This document shows, piece after piece, positions 16,517 to 24,794 of a stretch of 64,000 bases of DNA (positions are counted from its first letter, which is position 1; the number at the start of each line of letters is the position of its first letter). Under the pieces are notes generated by a model that was not told where the DNA came from, did no database searches, and worked only from the letters and a program-made list of their open reading frames with translations. A program made the translations under genes and the position numbers. This DNA comes from Virgifigura deserti (GTDB lineage: Bacteria; Pseudomonadota; Alphaproteobacteria; Dongiales; Dongiaceae), in the NCBI GenBank assembly GCA_003576685.1, contig QOZR01000017.1, positions 34,096 to 98,095 of the forward strand, written 5' to 3'.

Positions 16517-17670
16517 CGCCCCGACCCGAACATGCGGTCGATATATCCGTTTAGAAAATGATGGATCGGCTTTTCCATCACCGACATCCGACCGGGAACA
16601 TAGTTCGGAAGAGACATCGCCTTCTGCATCGATTCGATCATCGAGCGATCCTCTTCGTAGATCTTCATCTGATAGTCCTTGTAGACCTTGAGCTTCTCGT
16701 CGAAGTCAGGGTCGCTGAAGAACTCCTCCGGGAAGAGGACGTAGATAAGAACCTCGCACTTGTTTGGCCCGACCGGCCACGCGACCAGCATTTTCACGCA
16801 ATCGATGCGGCCGAAGAGCGTCAGATTCGGCAACCGGAACCCGGTGCAAGCGAAGCTATTTTCCTCGGACTCCAGCCAAGGCGCCTTGCTGAACAAGGTT
16901 TGGCCGTCCGGCGTCGACGGCGCGGCATCGTAGCGGATCGTAATACCGCCTTCGTCCTTCAAGGAGACATTATCAGTGGTCCAGGAGAACCGCGCCCCGA
17001 AGGTGTTCACGTGCAGGACCCCTACGTGATAGAAGTCCATCAGGTTTTCGTGCAGAAACTTCCAGTTGCAGTTCAGCTTCAGCGTCGTGACATCCGCCAG
17101 GCGGCACCTTTCCGTGTGAAGCTGCGCGAAATCCTTCTCGAACTCCACCATGGCCTCGGTAAAAGGCTGCGGTTCCGATGCGAAGCTGATGAAGATGTTG
17201 CCCCGCCAGGTCTCGAGATGGATGCGCGGAAGGCGGCAGGTGCTGGGATCGAATCCCTCCGACTCCTTCATGTAGGCCGCACCTAGCAGCTTACCGGAGA
17301 GATCGTAGGTCCAACCGTGATAGGGGCACTTGAAGTGCCGCAGGTTGCCCTTACCTTCCGCAACCTCTACGCCGCGGTGCCGGCACATATTGTGGAATGC
17401 GCCGAGAGTGCCATCCTTGTCACGGGCGATGATAGTCGGGCGATCGATGATGCGGCGCGCTTCGTAGTCGCCGGGATTCTCGAACTGCTCCTCCCGGCCG
17501 ACGAAAAGCCAATCCTTGTAAAAGTACTCTTCCAGCTCCCTGCGATAGATTTCTTCCGAAGCGTAGATTCCACCCGGAAGATGGCGGGCCCGGATCAGAT
17601 CTTCGCGCGTTTCGGCGATACTTGCCTTTTCATCCACAGCAGCCTTCGTTTGCGCGATGTCTGTCGTCAT
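16513..17670 (-). CDS. Rieske non-heme iron oxygenase, large subunit
   Basis: A 385-residue oxygenase. The Rieske cluster ligands are Cys96, His98, Cys115 and His118 (CRHRG..CPYHGW). The catalytic iron site is in the NLMDFYHVGVLH block (Asp212, His215, His220). I take ATG 17670, preceded by GAGGGAG; an in-frame start at 17763 adds 31 unlikely residues. It is the first gene of a nine-gene operon with its reductase, a LIV transporter and two hydrolytic or ring-opening candidates. The sequence style is that of alpha-only oxygenases acting on N-methyl, carnitine/betaine-like or aromatic substrates. The substrate is not known. Confidence 0.92.
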   Translation of the reverse strand: MTTDIAQTKAAVDEKASIAETREDLIRARHLPGGIYASEEIYRRELEEYFYKDWLFVGREEQFENPGDYEARRIIDRPTIIARDKDGTLGAFHNMCRHRGVEVAEGKGNLRHFKCPYHGWTYDLSGKLLGAAYMKESEGFDPSTCRLPRIHLETWRGNIFISFASEPQPFTEAMVEFEKDFAQLHTERCRLADVTTLKLNCNWKFLHENLMDFYHVGVLHVNTFGARFSWTTDNVSLKDEGGITIRYDAAPSTPDGQTLFSKAPWLESEENSFACTGFRLPNLTLFGRIDCVKMLVAWPVGPNKCEVLIYVLFPEEFFSDPDFDEKLKVYKDYQMKIYEEDRSMIESMQKAMSLPNYVPGRMSVMEKPIHHFLNGYIDRMFGSGR

Positions 17671-17779
17671 GATCACTCCCTCGCCTTCACCGGCTTCCTT
17701 TTTAGATGCTATCGAAGCTCCACAACCTTCGTCGTGGCGTAGCAACAATTCTCGTTCGATCACCGTTCCAAGCGACTTG

Positions 17780-17791
17780 ATACGAACGTAT
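17780..17791. promoter_or_regulatory. Candidate operator between the Rieske operon and the TetR gene
   Basis: The 12-bp element ATACGAACGTAT has 5-bp inverted arms with a 2-base spacer. It lies in the 225-bp divergent region between the oxygenase start (17670) and the regulator start (17896). TetR proteins usually bind such elements near their own divergent promoters, so it is the best local candidate. Not experimentally supported. Confidence 0.4.
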
Positions 17792-17895
17792 AAAGTGGAA
17801 AATACAGATGCGGCCGGGCGGAATCAACAGTCTTTCTTGACGCCCCCGAACTATGGTGGCAGCCAATCCACCCTCCCCGGGATGTGAGGCCTTTT

Positions 17896-18615
17896 ATGAG
17901 CGAGACGAAGAATGGCCGGCGGGCCAAACGCAGCGCGACCAGCAGCTTTTCCAAGAAGGCCCCGGAGGTACGCCGCAAGGAATTGATCGACGCGACCTTT
18001 CGCTGCCTATGCCGCTATGGGACGGGAGAAGTCAGTGTTCGGCTTATCGCACAGGAAGCCGGTCTCTCGTTGGGAATGGTGCGGCACCATTTTCGCACCA
18101 AGGACGAACTTTTGGCGGCAACGCTAAGGCACCTCTCTGCGAAGGTGCAGGCACAGACCCGCGAAGCGTTAGCCGCTACGGACTTGTCTCCCGTCGAGCG
18201 GCTTCACGCCTTCATCACCGCCTGTCTTCATCCCGGCGCGTTGGATGCGGACTATGTCCGAGCGCGCTTTCTATTCTGGAGCTTGGCCCAGACCAATCCG
18301 ACCGTGCGGGCGGTGCATGACGAGATCTACGCCCGCTTCGAGGGCGAGGTGCGCCGCCTCGTGTCTGACGTCGCGCAGGAAAAGGGGGTCGATCTCGATC
18401 TTGATGTCATCACATTGGCGATCCTGGCGCTGCTCAAGGGAATCTGGGTCGAGTGGAGCCTTGCCCCGAATCGCGCCGACCCGCTCAAGCTTGCCGAGCA
18501 GATCCTACCGGGCCTCGACGGAACGTTCGCGACCAAGGCCCGACGTTCGCCAGGTCTCGGTAGACTCGTCGCGGAAACGCCTGTGCCAAGGCCCGCTGGC
18601 GGACACGCGCGATAG
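17896..18615 (+). CDS. TetR/AcrR-family (BetI-like) transcriptional regulator
   Basis: A regulator of about 239 residues. The TetR helix-turn-helix is at about 30-75 (VSVRLIAQEAGLSLGMVRHHF then KDELL). A C-terminal ligand domain of BetI/TetR_C_6 type follows (SLAQTNPTVRAVHDEIY). I prefer ATG 17896, with GTGAGG six bases upstream, over GTG 17884. It is divergent from the Rieske/LIV operon and is probably its ligand-responsive repressor. A basic leader and an arginine/proline-rich tail flank the domains. Confidence 0.88.
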   Translation: MSETKNGRRAKRSATSSFSKKAPEVRRKELIDATFRCLCRYGTGEVSVRLIAQEAGLSLGMVRHHFRTKDELLAATLRHLSAKVQAQTREALAATDLSPVERLHAFITACLHPGALDADYVRARFLFWSLAQTNPTVRAVHDEIYARFEGEVRRLVSDVAQEKGVDLDLDVITLAILALLKGIWVEWSLAPNRADPLKLAEQILPGLDGTFATKARRSPGLGRLVAETPVPRPAGGHAR

Positions 18616-18656
18616 GTGTTTTATCGGGATTCGGAATCGCTCTCGACTTCCATTAG

Positions 18657-19892
18657 TCACACGGCGCCGGCTTTCGCCAAGCGTCCGACCTCCGCTTCCG
18701 ACATGCCCAAAAGGTCCACGAAGACTTTTTTGTTGTGCTCGCCGACCTCGGGACCGGTCCAGCGAATCGCCTTGGCTTGGTCGAAGCCCATAGCGGGCAC
18801 GACACCAGGATGCAGAACCTCGCCTAGGCGAGGATCGGGCATCCGCTGAAGCATGCCGCGATGGTGAAACTGGGAATCCGCGGCGATATCCGCGATGGTG
18901 TATATGCGGCTCGCCGGAACATCCGCCTCGTCCATTGCAGCCTCCAGCTCCGCGATCAGTTTCGTGCGCGTCCAGGCCGCGATTTCCCCGTCGAGCGCCG
19001 CCGCATTGCTGACCCTCGCGGGATTGTCCGCGAATCGCGCATCGCTGAGGAGCTCCGCCCGGCCCATCGCCTTGCAAAGCCTGGCGAAGAGGGAATCGGA
19101 ATTGGCCCCGATCAAGAACCACTTCCCGTCTTTCGAGGGATAGGCATTCGATGGCGCCGTCGTCGCCAGCGACGAGCCCTGGGGCTGCCGGATATCCCCG
19201 AAGAAGCCGTACTCCGGCAAACAGCCCTCAAGCAGGCTGAAGACGGACTCCGTCAACGCGACGTCGACATGCCTCTTCGAACTCTTCTTTCCCGCCTGCT
19301 TCTCGTAAATGGCCGCCAGAAGGCCGAGGGCTCCATACAGACCGGCGATGCTGTCCCCTATGGAGATGCCGGTTCGAACAGGTGGCGAGTCGGTCGCTCC
19401 GGGCGGATAGCCGGTCAAGTGCCGTAGGCCGCCGATCGCTTCGCCGATGAGTCCGAAAGCGGCCCTGTCGCGCTGCGGGCCGGACTGACCGAAGCCCGAA
19501 ATCTGCACGACTACGGCCTCAGGATTGGCCTTCTCGATCTCCGGCAAGCCCAGCCCCCACTTGTCGAGTTGACCGGGTTTGAAGTTCTCCACCACGGCAT
19601 CGACATGGGCGACCAGTTGTCGCGCCACCTTGATGCCTTCCGGATCCTTCAGATTGATGGTCACGGACTTTTTGTTCCTTCCGTGGACCGACCACCAGAC
19701 GGAATCGCCCTGCCCGTCCGGCACCTTTCCCCAACGGCGCACGGGGTCGCCCCTGCCGGGTGGCTCGACCTTGATCACCTCCGCGCCCAAGTCCGCCAGC
19801 ACGCGCGTACAGAAGGGGGCCGCGATGAAATGCCCGAGTTCCAGGATTCTCAATCCGGATAACGGGGACGCCTTGCTACTCTTTTCGTTCAT
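18657..19892 (-). CDS. Class III CoA-transferase (CaiB/BaiF family)
   Basis: A 411-residue formyl-CoA-transferase-like enzyme. The N-terminal block ILELGHFIAAPFCTRVLADL and the GAEVIKVEPPGRGD signature are present. The catalytic aspartate is probably Asp180 (TGISIGDSIAG). It moves CoA between carboxylic acids through an aspartyl-CoA anhydride. The nearby HMG-CoA-lyase-like gene suggests activation of a branched acid followed by C-C cleavage. It starts at ATG 19892 and is convergent with the TetR gene. Confidence 0.92.
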   Translation of the reverse strand: MNEKSSKASPLSGLRILELGHFIAAPFCTRVLADLGAEVIKVEPPGRGDPVRRWGKVPDGQGDSVWWSVHGRNKKSVTINLKDPEGIKVARQLVAHVDAVVENFKPGQLDKWGLGLPEIEKANPEAVVVQISGFGQSGPQRDRAAFGLIGEAIGGLRHLTGYPPGATDSPPVRTGISIGDSIAGLYGALGLLAAIYEKQAGKKSSKRHVDVALTESVFSLLEGCLPEYGFFGDIRQPQGSSLATTAPSNAYPSKDGKWFLIGANSDSLFARLCKAMGRAELLSDARFADNPARVSNAAALDGEIAAWTRTKLIAELEAAMDEADVPASRIYTIADIAADSQFHHRGMLQRMPDPRLGEVLHPGVVPAMGFDQAKAIRWTGPEVGEHNKKVFVDLLGMSEAEVGRLAKAGAV

Positions 19893-19926
19893 CACCAATC
19901 AGAAAACATAGGGTTGTGTACCGGGA

Positions 19927-20192
19927 TCACATGAAGCCGAGCTGGCTCAGCTTTCGCGCTGGCTCCAGCAAGGCTGGTCGGGCGATCGCCCCATCACGAA
20001 ATAGTTGTTCCGGCCCGATCCAGAGTGACTGCTGCGTGACGCCCCCGTCGGGATGATGCTTTCCGCCGCCCCGAGATCACTCTGCGTGTCGGCGGTCATC
20101 AACACTGTTTCCGAGGGCTTTACGCCAAAATGATTTCTGACCAGGCGATCCGCTCCACGCGCCGCCGAGCGCCCCCCTAGGTTCGCGCTCAA
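19927..20192 (-). pseudogene. Decayed M29/NicX-like gene with internal deletion
   Basis: The N-terminal 40 codons (ADRLVRNHFGVKPSETVLM) match the start of the 9842-10885 protein. The sequence then jumps, in another frame, to a C-terminal part (HPDGGVTQQSLWIGPEQLF) matching that protein's ENHPDGIVLDQSVWIGD region, and ends at TGA 19927. About 250 central codons are gone. Its start overlaps the stop of the hydrolase remnant (ATGA), which preserves the ancestral gene pairing. Confidence 0.8.
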
Positions 20193-20374
20193 GTTCTCTC
20201 CGCATTATCATCTGCCGCCACTTCCTCATTCAGGAACCGGAGGACTTGCTCGTTACAAATTTCGGGATTCTCGATCATCGGAAGATGACCGCAGTTGTCG
20301 ATTGCGACCAGGCTCGCGTCGTGCCCCAAGCACACTGAAGGAACCAACGCGCACCGCTCCTCGCACCATGTCAT
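20189..20374 (-). pseudogene. Alpha/beta hydrolase, C-terminal remnant
   Basis: A 61-codon frame whose second half (VAIDNCGHLPMIENPE then VLRFLNEE) matches the histidine-containing C-terminus of alpha/beta hydrolases and closely parallels FDDCGHYPMLEHPEKY in the 6462-7292 gene. The nucleophile half is missing. It overlaps the stop of the HMG-CoA-lyase-like gene by four bases and could still be translated as a short peptide, but not as an enzyme. Confidence 0.75.
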
Positions 20375-21321
20375 TGCGCCCGCTGCTCCGCCGTACGCTC
20401 GGGGAGCACCTGGGCGATCCGCTCCCTGGGGACTTGCCGCAGGTGGCTTTCGGTTTGCCCTCCGGGCAGCCTCGCTATCCGATCGGCCGCGTTCAGCAAC
20501 CGCTCCAGATCGATTCCGGAGTCAACGCCGCCCCTGGTAAAGGCAAAGACCAAGTCTTCCATCGCTGTGTTGCCCGAGGCCCCGGGAGCGAAGGGGCACC
20601 CGCCGAGACCGGCGGTGGCAGCGTCGATGATTCGAACGCCGGCACTGTAGGCAGCGAAGGAGTTGGCCACGCCCATGCCGAAAGTATCGTGACCATGAAA
20701 GGCCCAGGTCGCCTGCGGATCCTCCTTGATCAGCGCCGAAAATCGTGTCTCTACGGAAAGGGGGTCCGCGCACCCCGTCGTGTCGCAAAGCGCGAACTCG
20801 GCATCGGGTGCGATGGAGCGGGCCGCAAGATAGACCCGGCGCAGGTCATCCAAGGAAACGGTCCCGTCGAAGGGACAGTCGAAGGCCGTTGCGAGATCGA
20901 TGCGCAGCGCGTAGTCGCCCGATCGCCCAATCGTTTCGACGATCGACCGCAACTGATCGAGGGACTCTGCGACGGATCGCCTGACGTTCTTTCGATTGTG
21001 CGTTTCCGAGACCGAGACTACGAAGACGAGGGCACGGTAGCCGCTCTCGAGGGCAATCTCCGCGCCCTTGGAGTTCGGCACCAGTATGCTGAGCCTTGCA
21101 TCCTTCCGGTCTCGGAAAGCGACCGCGACTTCGGCCATGTCCGCCATCTGGGGAACCGCCTTCGGATTCACGAACGAACCGATCTCCATCCGGCGGAACC
21201 CGGCCTCCAGCAGACCGTCGATGATCGCGATCTTTTCCGCGGTCGGTATCGGCTCGCCGATGGACTGGAAGCCGTCTCGCGGGGCGACTTCGACGAACTC
21301 GACTCTTCGGCGGTCAGTCAC
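20371..21321 (-). CDS. Hydroxymethylglutaryl-CoA lyase-like enzyme
   Basis: A 316-residue TIM-barrel lyase. EVAPRDGFQS near residue 11 has the catalytic Arg-Asp pair. FHGHDTFGMG carries metal-binding histidines, and GLGGCPFAPGASGN has the family's signature cysteine loop. These enzymes split 3-hydroxy-3-methylglutaryl-CoA or related branched hydroxyacyl-CoAs into acetyl-CoA and a ketoacid, using a divalent metal. It starts with GTG 21321 behind a GGTGGAAA region. The CoA-transferase at 18657-19892 could supply its thioester substrate. Confidence 0.9.
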   Translation of the reverse strand: MTDRRRVEFVEVAPRDGFQSIGEPIPTAEKIAIIDGLLEAGFRRMEIGSFVNPKAVPQMADMAEVAVAFRDRKDARLSILVPNSKGAEIALESGYRALVFVVSVSETHNRKNVRRSVAESLDQLRSIVETIGRSGDYALRIDLATAFDCPFDGTVSLDDLRRVYLAARSIAPDAEFALCDTTGCADPLSVETRFSALIKEDPQATWAFHGHDTFGMGVANSFAAYSAGVRIIDAATAGLGGCPFAPGASGNTAMEDLVFAFTRGGVDSGIDLERLLNAADRIARLPGGQTESHLRQVPRERIAQVLPERTAEQRAQ

Positions 21322-21502
21322 AGGATTTCCACCTCTTCATGCAGGTTCGGAAGAGAGCCGATCGCTCTTCAGGCTTGCCTGCCTTTGGGCTTGCCCGGCG
21401 AAGGCAGTGATTGCGGGACGTCGCAAAGACCCACACGCTCCCTCCTCATGGCGCTTTTCGCTCGACACCGAAGCAAGCCGCTCCCTCGTTCATCCGACGG
21501 CT

Positions 21503-23854
21503 TCACCCGACAGCGCGAATGTGCTTGACCGGACGGCCGGGAACCATGGCGGCGACCGCCATCGCGATGGACTCCGCGTCGATGCCGTAATGGCGATAGA
21601 GGTCCTGAATCGCCCCCGTTTGGCCGAAGCGTTCCACGCCGAGATTGACGGTGCGATGACCGTAGATTCCGGAAAGCCAAGATAGCGTCGCCGAGTGACC
21701 GTCGATCACCGTGATCAGCGTGCAGTGGCGCGGCAGCCCGGCCAACAACCGCTCGACGTGACTCGGCGCGGTCCGTCCCTGGATATATTCCTGCTGGGAC
21801 GTCTTCCATTCGGCGTAAAGTCTGTCCGCGGAGGTCACTGCCAGGACACCGACGTCGCGGCGATCCTCGCTGATCATGCCCGCCGCGGCGATGACCTCGG
21901 GCGCGATCGCGCCTTGATAGGCAATCACCGCTTCGCAGTTTGGCCCCGGCTCGCGCAGCCAGTACGCGCCCGCAATCACAGAGCGGCTGAAGTCCTCGGT
22001 GACCGGGCGGCGGATTTGCTCGACGGGCTTCGTCGAGAGACGAAGGTAGACCGAGCCCCCCTCCTCCTCGCGCTGCATATAGTCGAAGGCCCAGTCCATG
22101 ATCACTGCGAGCTCGTCGACATAGGCCGGCTCATAGGATAGGAGCCCGTCCTGCGACATCCCGATCATGGGCGTGGCCACCGATTGATGCGCGCCGCCTT
22201 CCGGCGCCAGAGTCACGCCCGAGGGCGTGCCGACCAGGAGGAAGCGGGCATCCTGGTAACAGGCATAGTTGAGCGCATCGAGCCCGCGCGCGATGAAGGG
22301 GTCGTAGAGCGTCCCGATCGGCAGCAGCCGTTCTCCAAAGAGCGAATGGGACAAGCCCGCCGCGCCGAGCAGCAGGAAGAGGTTCATCTCGGCGATACCG
22401 AGCTCGATGTGCTGGCCCTCGGGCGAAAAGCCCCACTTTTGGGTGCTTGGGATCCGCTCGTCCCGGAAGAGATCCGCAATGGGCTGCGGCGAGAAGAGCG
22501 CGCGCCGGTTGACCCAGGGCCCGAGATTGGTCGAGACCGTCACATCCGGAGACGTCGTGACGATCCGCTCGGCCAGCTTACTGTCGCCCCGGGCAAGCGC
22601 GTCCAAGACCTTTCCGAAGGCGGCCTGGGTCGCGATGACCTTGTCTTCGAGCCGCACGGGGCCGACCGACGACACACGCTCTGCCTTGTGGCGCCGCCGA
22701 CCCTTCGCCTTGAAGGGGACGGTTTGAAGGAAGGCCTCGATTTTCGACCTGGACAGGGAGAGCCCCTCATAAGGCTCCCACTCATAGCCCTCCCGCACTC
22801 CCATTTGCTGGCGGAAAGCCTCCATGTGCTGCGGCGTCATCAGGCCGGCATGGTTGTCTTTGTGCCCCGCCAAGGGCGTTCCCCAGCCCTTTACGGTGTA
22901 GGCGATGAAGACCGTGGGACGGTCGTGATCGATGCTCTCGAACGCCTCGATCACCGTCTCCAGACAGTGCCCGCCGAGATTGGCCATCAGTTCGGCAAGC
23001 TCCGCATCGCTGCGCCTGTTCAACAGCGCCGTCACCTGGACCTGGTCGCCGATCTCGTCCATCAGACGCTTACGCCACGCTTCGCCGCCCTGGAACATCA
23101 GCGCGGAGTAGAGAGAGTTGGGGCAGCTATCGATCCAGTCCTTGAGCTTTTCGCCGCCGGGCTCCCCAAAGGCCGCACGCTGCAGGGCACCGTACTTCAT
23201 CGTCACGACGTCCCAGCCGAAGGCACGGAAGACGCTCTCCACGCGCTCGTAGAGTCCCTCGCGGACCACGCCGTCGAGGCTCTGGCGGTTGTAGTCGATG
23301 ATCCACCAAGTGTTGCGCAACCCCTGCTTCCAGCCCTCCTGAAGACATTCGTAGACGTTCCCCTCGTCCAGCTCGGCATCGCCGACCAGGGCGATCATAC
23401 GACCCTCGCACAGCTTCTTGCCCCAGGGCTTCGCGCGCACATAGTCCTGGATCAGGGAGGCAAAAGCGGTCATTGCCACGCCCAAACCGACCGAGCCCGT
23501 CGAGAAATCCACGTCGTCCGCGTCCTTGGTGCGGCTGGGATAGGACTGGGCGCCGCCGTAGCCGCGGAAGGCCGCCAGCTTCTCGCGGGATTGCTGGCCC
23601 AGGAGATACTGGATTGCATGAAAGACGGGAGAGGCATGGGGCTTGACCGCAACCCGGTCCTCCGGACGCAGGATCCGGAAGTAGAGCGCGGTCATCAGCG
23701 TCACCATGGAGGCGCAGGAAGCTTGGTGCCCCCCGACCTTGATCTCGTCGACCGTTTCGCGGACGTGATTTGCGTTATGGATGGTCCAGGAGGCGAGCCA
23801 GAGCACTTTCCGCTCGAGCGCTTTCAAGACAGTCTTGGACTTGGCGTCGATCAT
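21503..23854 (-). CDS. ThDP enzyme, transketolase / homodimeric pyruvate dehydrogenase E1-like
   Basis: A 783-residue protein with the three-domain layout of transketolase and AceE. The ThDP motif GDAELDEGNVYE begins near residue 158 and ends with an Asn in IIDYNRQSLDG. The pyrimidine-binding middle domain contains ELGIAEMNLFLLLGAAGLSH. It is shorter than AceE and lacks lipoyl-domain partners nearby, so a free transketolase or ketoacid-decarboxylating role is possible. The Lrp-family regulator divergent at 23976 probably controls it. Substrate unassigned. Confidence 0.85.
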   Translation of the reverse strand: MIDAKSKTVLKALERKVLWLASWTIHNANHVRETVDEIKVGGHQASCASMVTLMTALYFRILRPEDRVAVKPHASPVFHAIQYLLGQQSREKLAAFRGYGGAQSYPSRTKDADDVDFSTGSVGLGVAMTAFASLIQDYVRAKPWGKKLCEGRMIALVGDAELDEGNVYECLQEGWKQGLRNTWWIIDYNRQSLDGVVREGLYERVESVFRAFGWDVVTMKYGALQRAAFGEPGGEKLKDWIDSCPNSLYSALMFQGGEAWRKRLMDEIGDQVQVTALLNRRSDAELAELMANLGGHCLETVIEAFESIDHDRPTVFIAYTVKGWGTPLAGHKDNHAGLMTPQHMEAFRQQMGVREGYEWEPYEGLSLSRSKIEAFLQTVPFKAKGRRRHKAERVSSVGPVRLEDKVIATQAAFGKVLDALARGDSKLAERIVTTSPDVTVSTNLGPWVNRRALFSPQPIADLFRDERIPSTQKWGFSPEGQHIELGIAEMNLFLLLGAAGLSHSLFGERLLPIGTLYDPFIARGLDALNYACYQDARFLLVGTPSGVTLAPEGGAHQSVATPMIGMSQDGLLSYEPAYVDELAVIMDWAFDYMQREEEGGSVYLRLSTKPVEQIRRPVTEDFSRSVIAGAYWLREPGPNCEAVIAYQGAIAPEVIAAAGMISEDRRDVGVLAVTSADRLYAEWKTSQQEYIQGRTAPSHVERLLAGLPRHCTLITVIDGHSATLSWLSGIYGHRTVNLGVERFGQTGAIQDLYRHYGIDAESIAMAVAAMVPGRPVKHIRAVG

Positions 23855-23949
23855 GCGCGACCCGTGATGGTAAGGCCATTAATGATCGAGATCATGGCAG
23901 AAAGCCGGCGGCAGATGTTTGCTATCTTTCAGCAACCCTTCTATAGAAT

Positions 23950-23964
23950 TGGCAGAATCTGCCA
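23950..23964. promoter_or_regulatory. Palindromic candidate Lrp operator
   Basis: TGGCAGAATCTGCCA is a perfect 7-bp inverted repeat around one central base, ending 11 bases before the Lrp-family start codon. Two further GGCAGA half-sites lie upstream, near 23895 and 23910. Lrp/AsnC proteins commonly autoregulate and control the divergent gene through such arrays. Confidence 0.5.
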
Positions 23965-23975
23965 GGAAATCTCTT

Positions 23976-24443
23976 ATGGACGAAATAGATTGGAAGATTA
24001 TCACCGCCCTGCAGCAGAATGCGCGCCTGACGAACCAGGAGCTGGCGCAGAAGGTGGGGCTGTCGCCCTCACCCTGCTTGAGACGGCTGAGAAAGCTGGA
24101 GGAGGAAGGCGTCCTTTGCGGCTATCGGGCCTTGATCGATCAAGAGCAGTACGGCCTGCCGATCAACGCCTTCGTGTCGATCCGCTTGGAGCGCCAGACC
24201 GACGCCGCGATCCGCGCCTTTGAGCGGGCGATCCAGGATCTCGACGAGGTGCAAGAGTGCTATCTCATGACCGGCGCCCGCGACTACCTTCTGCGGGTTG
24301 TAAGCCACTCTCTTCAGGCTTACGAACGCTTCGTGCGCGAGCGCCTCACCCGCATTGAAGGCATCGCATCGATCGAATCCAGCTTCGCTTTCAATCAGGT
24401 CAAGAAGAACCCGAAACTGCCCCCTCCGGCCGCTCTGAGCTGA
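23976..24443 (+). CDS. Lrp/AsnC-family transcriptional regulator
   Basis: A 155-residue regulator. The N-terminal winged helix has DEIDWKIITALQQNARLTN and LAQKVGLSPSPCLRRLRKLE. The C-terminal RAM domain (VQECYLMTGARDYLLRVV) binds a small ligand, usually an amino acid. ATG 23976 follows CCAGGAAA; the longer frame from 23919 would run through the palindromic operator. Divergent from the ThDP enzyme gene, which it probably regulates. Confidence 0.92.
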   Translation: MDEIDWKIITALQQNARLTNQELAQKVGLSPSPCLRRLRKLEEEGVLCGYRALIDQEQYGLPINAFVSIRLERQTDAAIRAFERAIQDLDEVQECYLMTGARDYLLRVVSHSLQAYERFVRERLTRIEGIASIESSFAFNQVKKNPKLPPPAALS

Positions 24444-24650
24444 TCTCATCCGCCAGAAGCTCGCGGGCCTGCGGGACGCCTTGGCCGATCCGGCGCTGCG
24501 CTCGGAAGCGTTTCGGAAGCGTTGGAGATTCTGCGCGGGCTGATTGAGCGCGTGATCGTGCGGCCGGCCGGGATCGGTTTCGAGATCGGATTGATCAGGG
24601 GATTGCGCGGATGGTGGCCGCGGCCTCTGGCGCAGACAACAAAAAAGCCG
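24440..24650 (+). pseudogene. Serine site-specific recombinase, C-terminal remnant
   Basis: LIRQKLAGLRDALADPALRS, then after a frameshift LEILRGLIERVIVRPAGIGF, is the typical coiled-coil and tail of large serine recombinases or resolvases of alphaproteobacterial elements. The catalytic serine domain is absent. It is followed by a terminator hairpin and repeat R2, the same arrangement as the 5284-5425 remnant and R1. Confidence 0.75.
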
Positions 24651-24671
24651 CGCTCCTCACGGAAGCGGCTT
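24645..24671 (+). terminator. Terminator hairpin after the recombinase remnant
   Basis: AAGCCGC and GCGGCTT form a 7-bp stem around a 13-base loop, preceded by an A-run and followed by TCATGTTC. It is the counterpart of the stronger hairpins just ahead of R3 and R4. Confidence 0.6.
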
Positions 24672-24684
24672 CATGTTCGGTCAA

Positions 24685-24720
24685 GGTGGTTGCGGGGGCC
24701 TGAAACCACCGACAGTTAAC
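24685..24720 (+). repeat. Repeat R2, short form
   Basis: GGTGGTTGC, GGGGGCCT, then GAAACCACC followed by GACAGTTAAC. This is the compact version of the repeat, without the 93-bp insert of R1 and R4. It lies between catabolic modules A and B. Confidence 0.75.
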
Positions 24721-24794
24721 TCGGTCCTGTGAGGCTCAAATCGGAGGTACGCATTCGAACTTGCTGTCGATTGGTCAATGCTGCCTCGGCACGC

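Noticed and set aside
22184..24223. Long plus-strand open frame of 679 codons
   Set aside because: Antisense to the ThDP enzyme gene and running into the Lrp gene in a different frame; histidine- and arginine-rich composition with no family motif.
24522..24719. Small ORF of 65 codons ending in LRGPETTDS
   Set aside because: It is the recombinase tail reading through the terminator and repeat R2, not a gene of its own.
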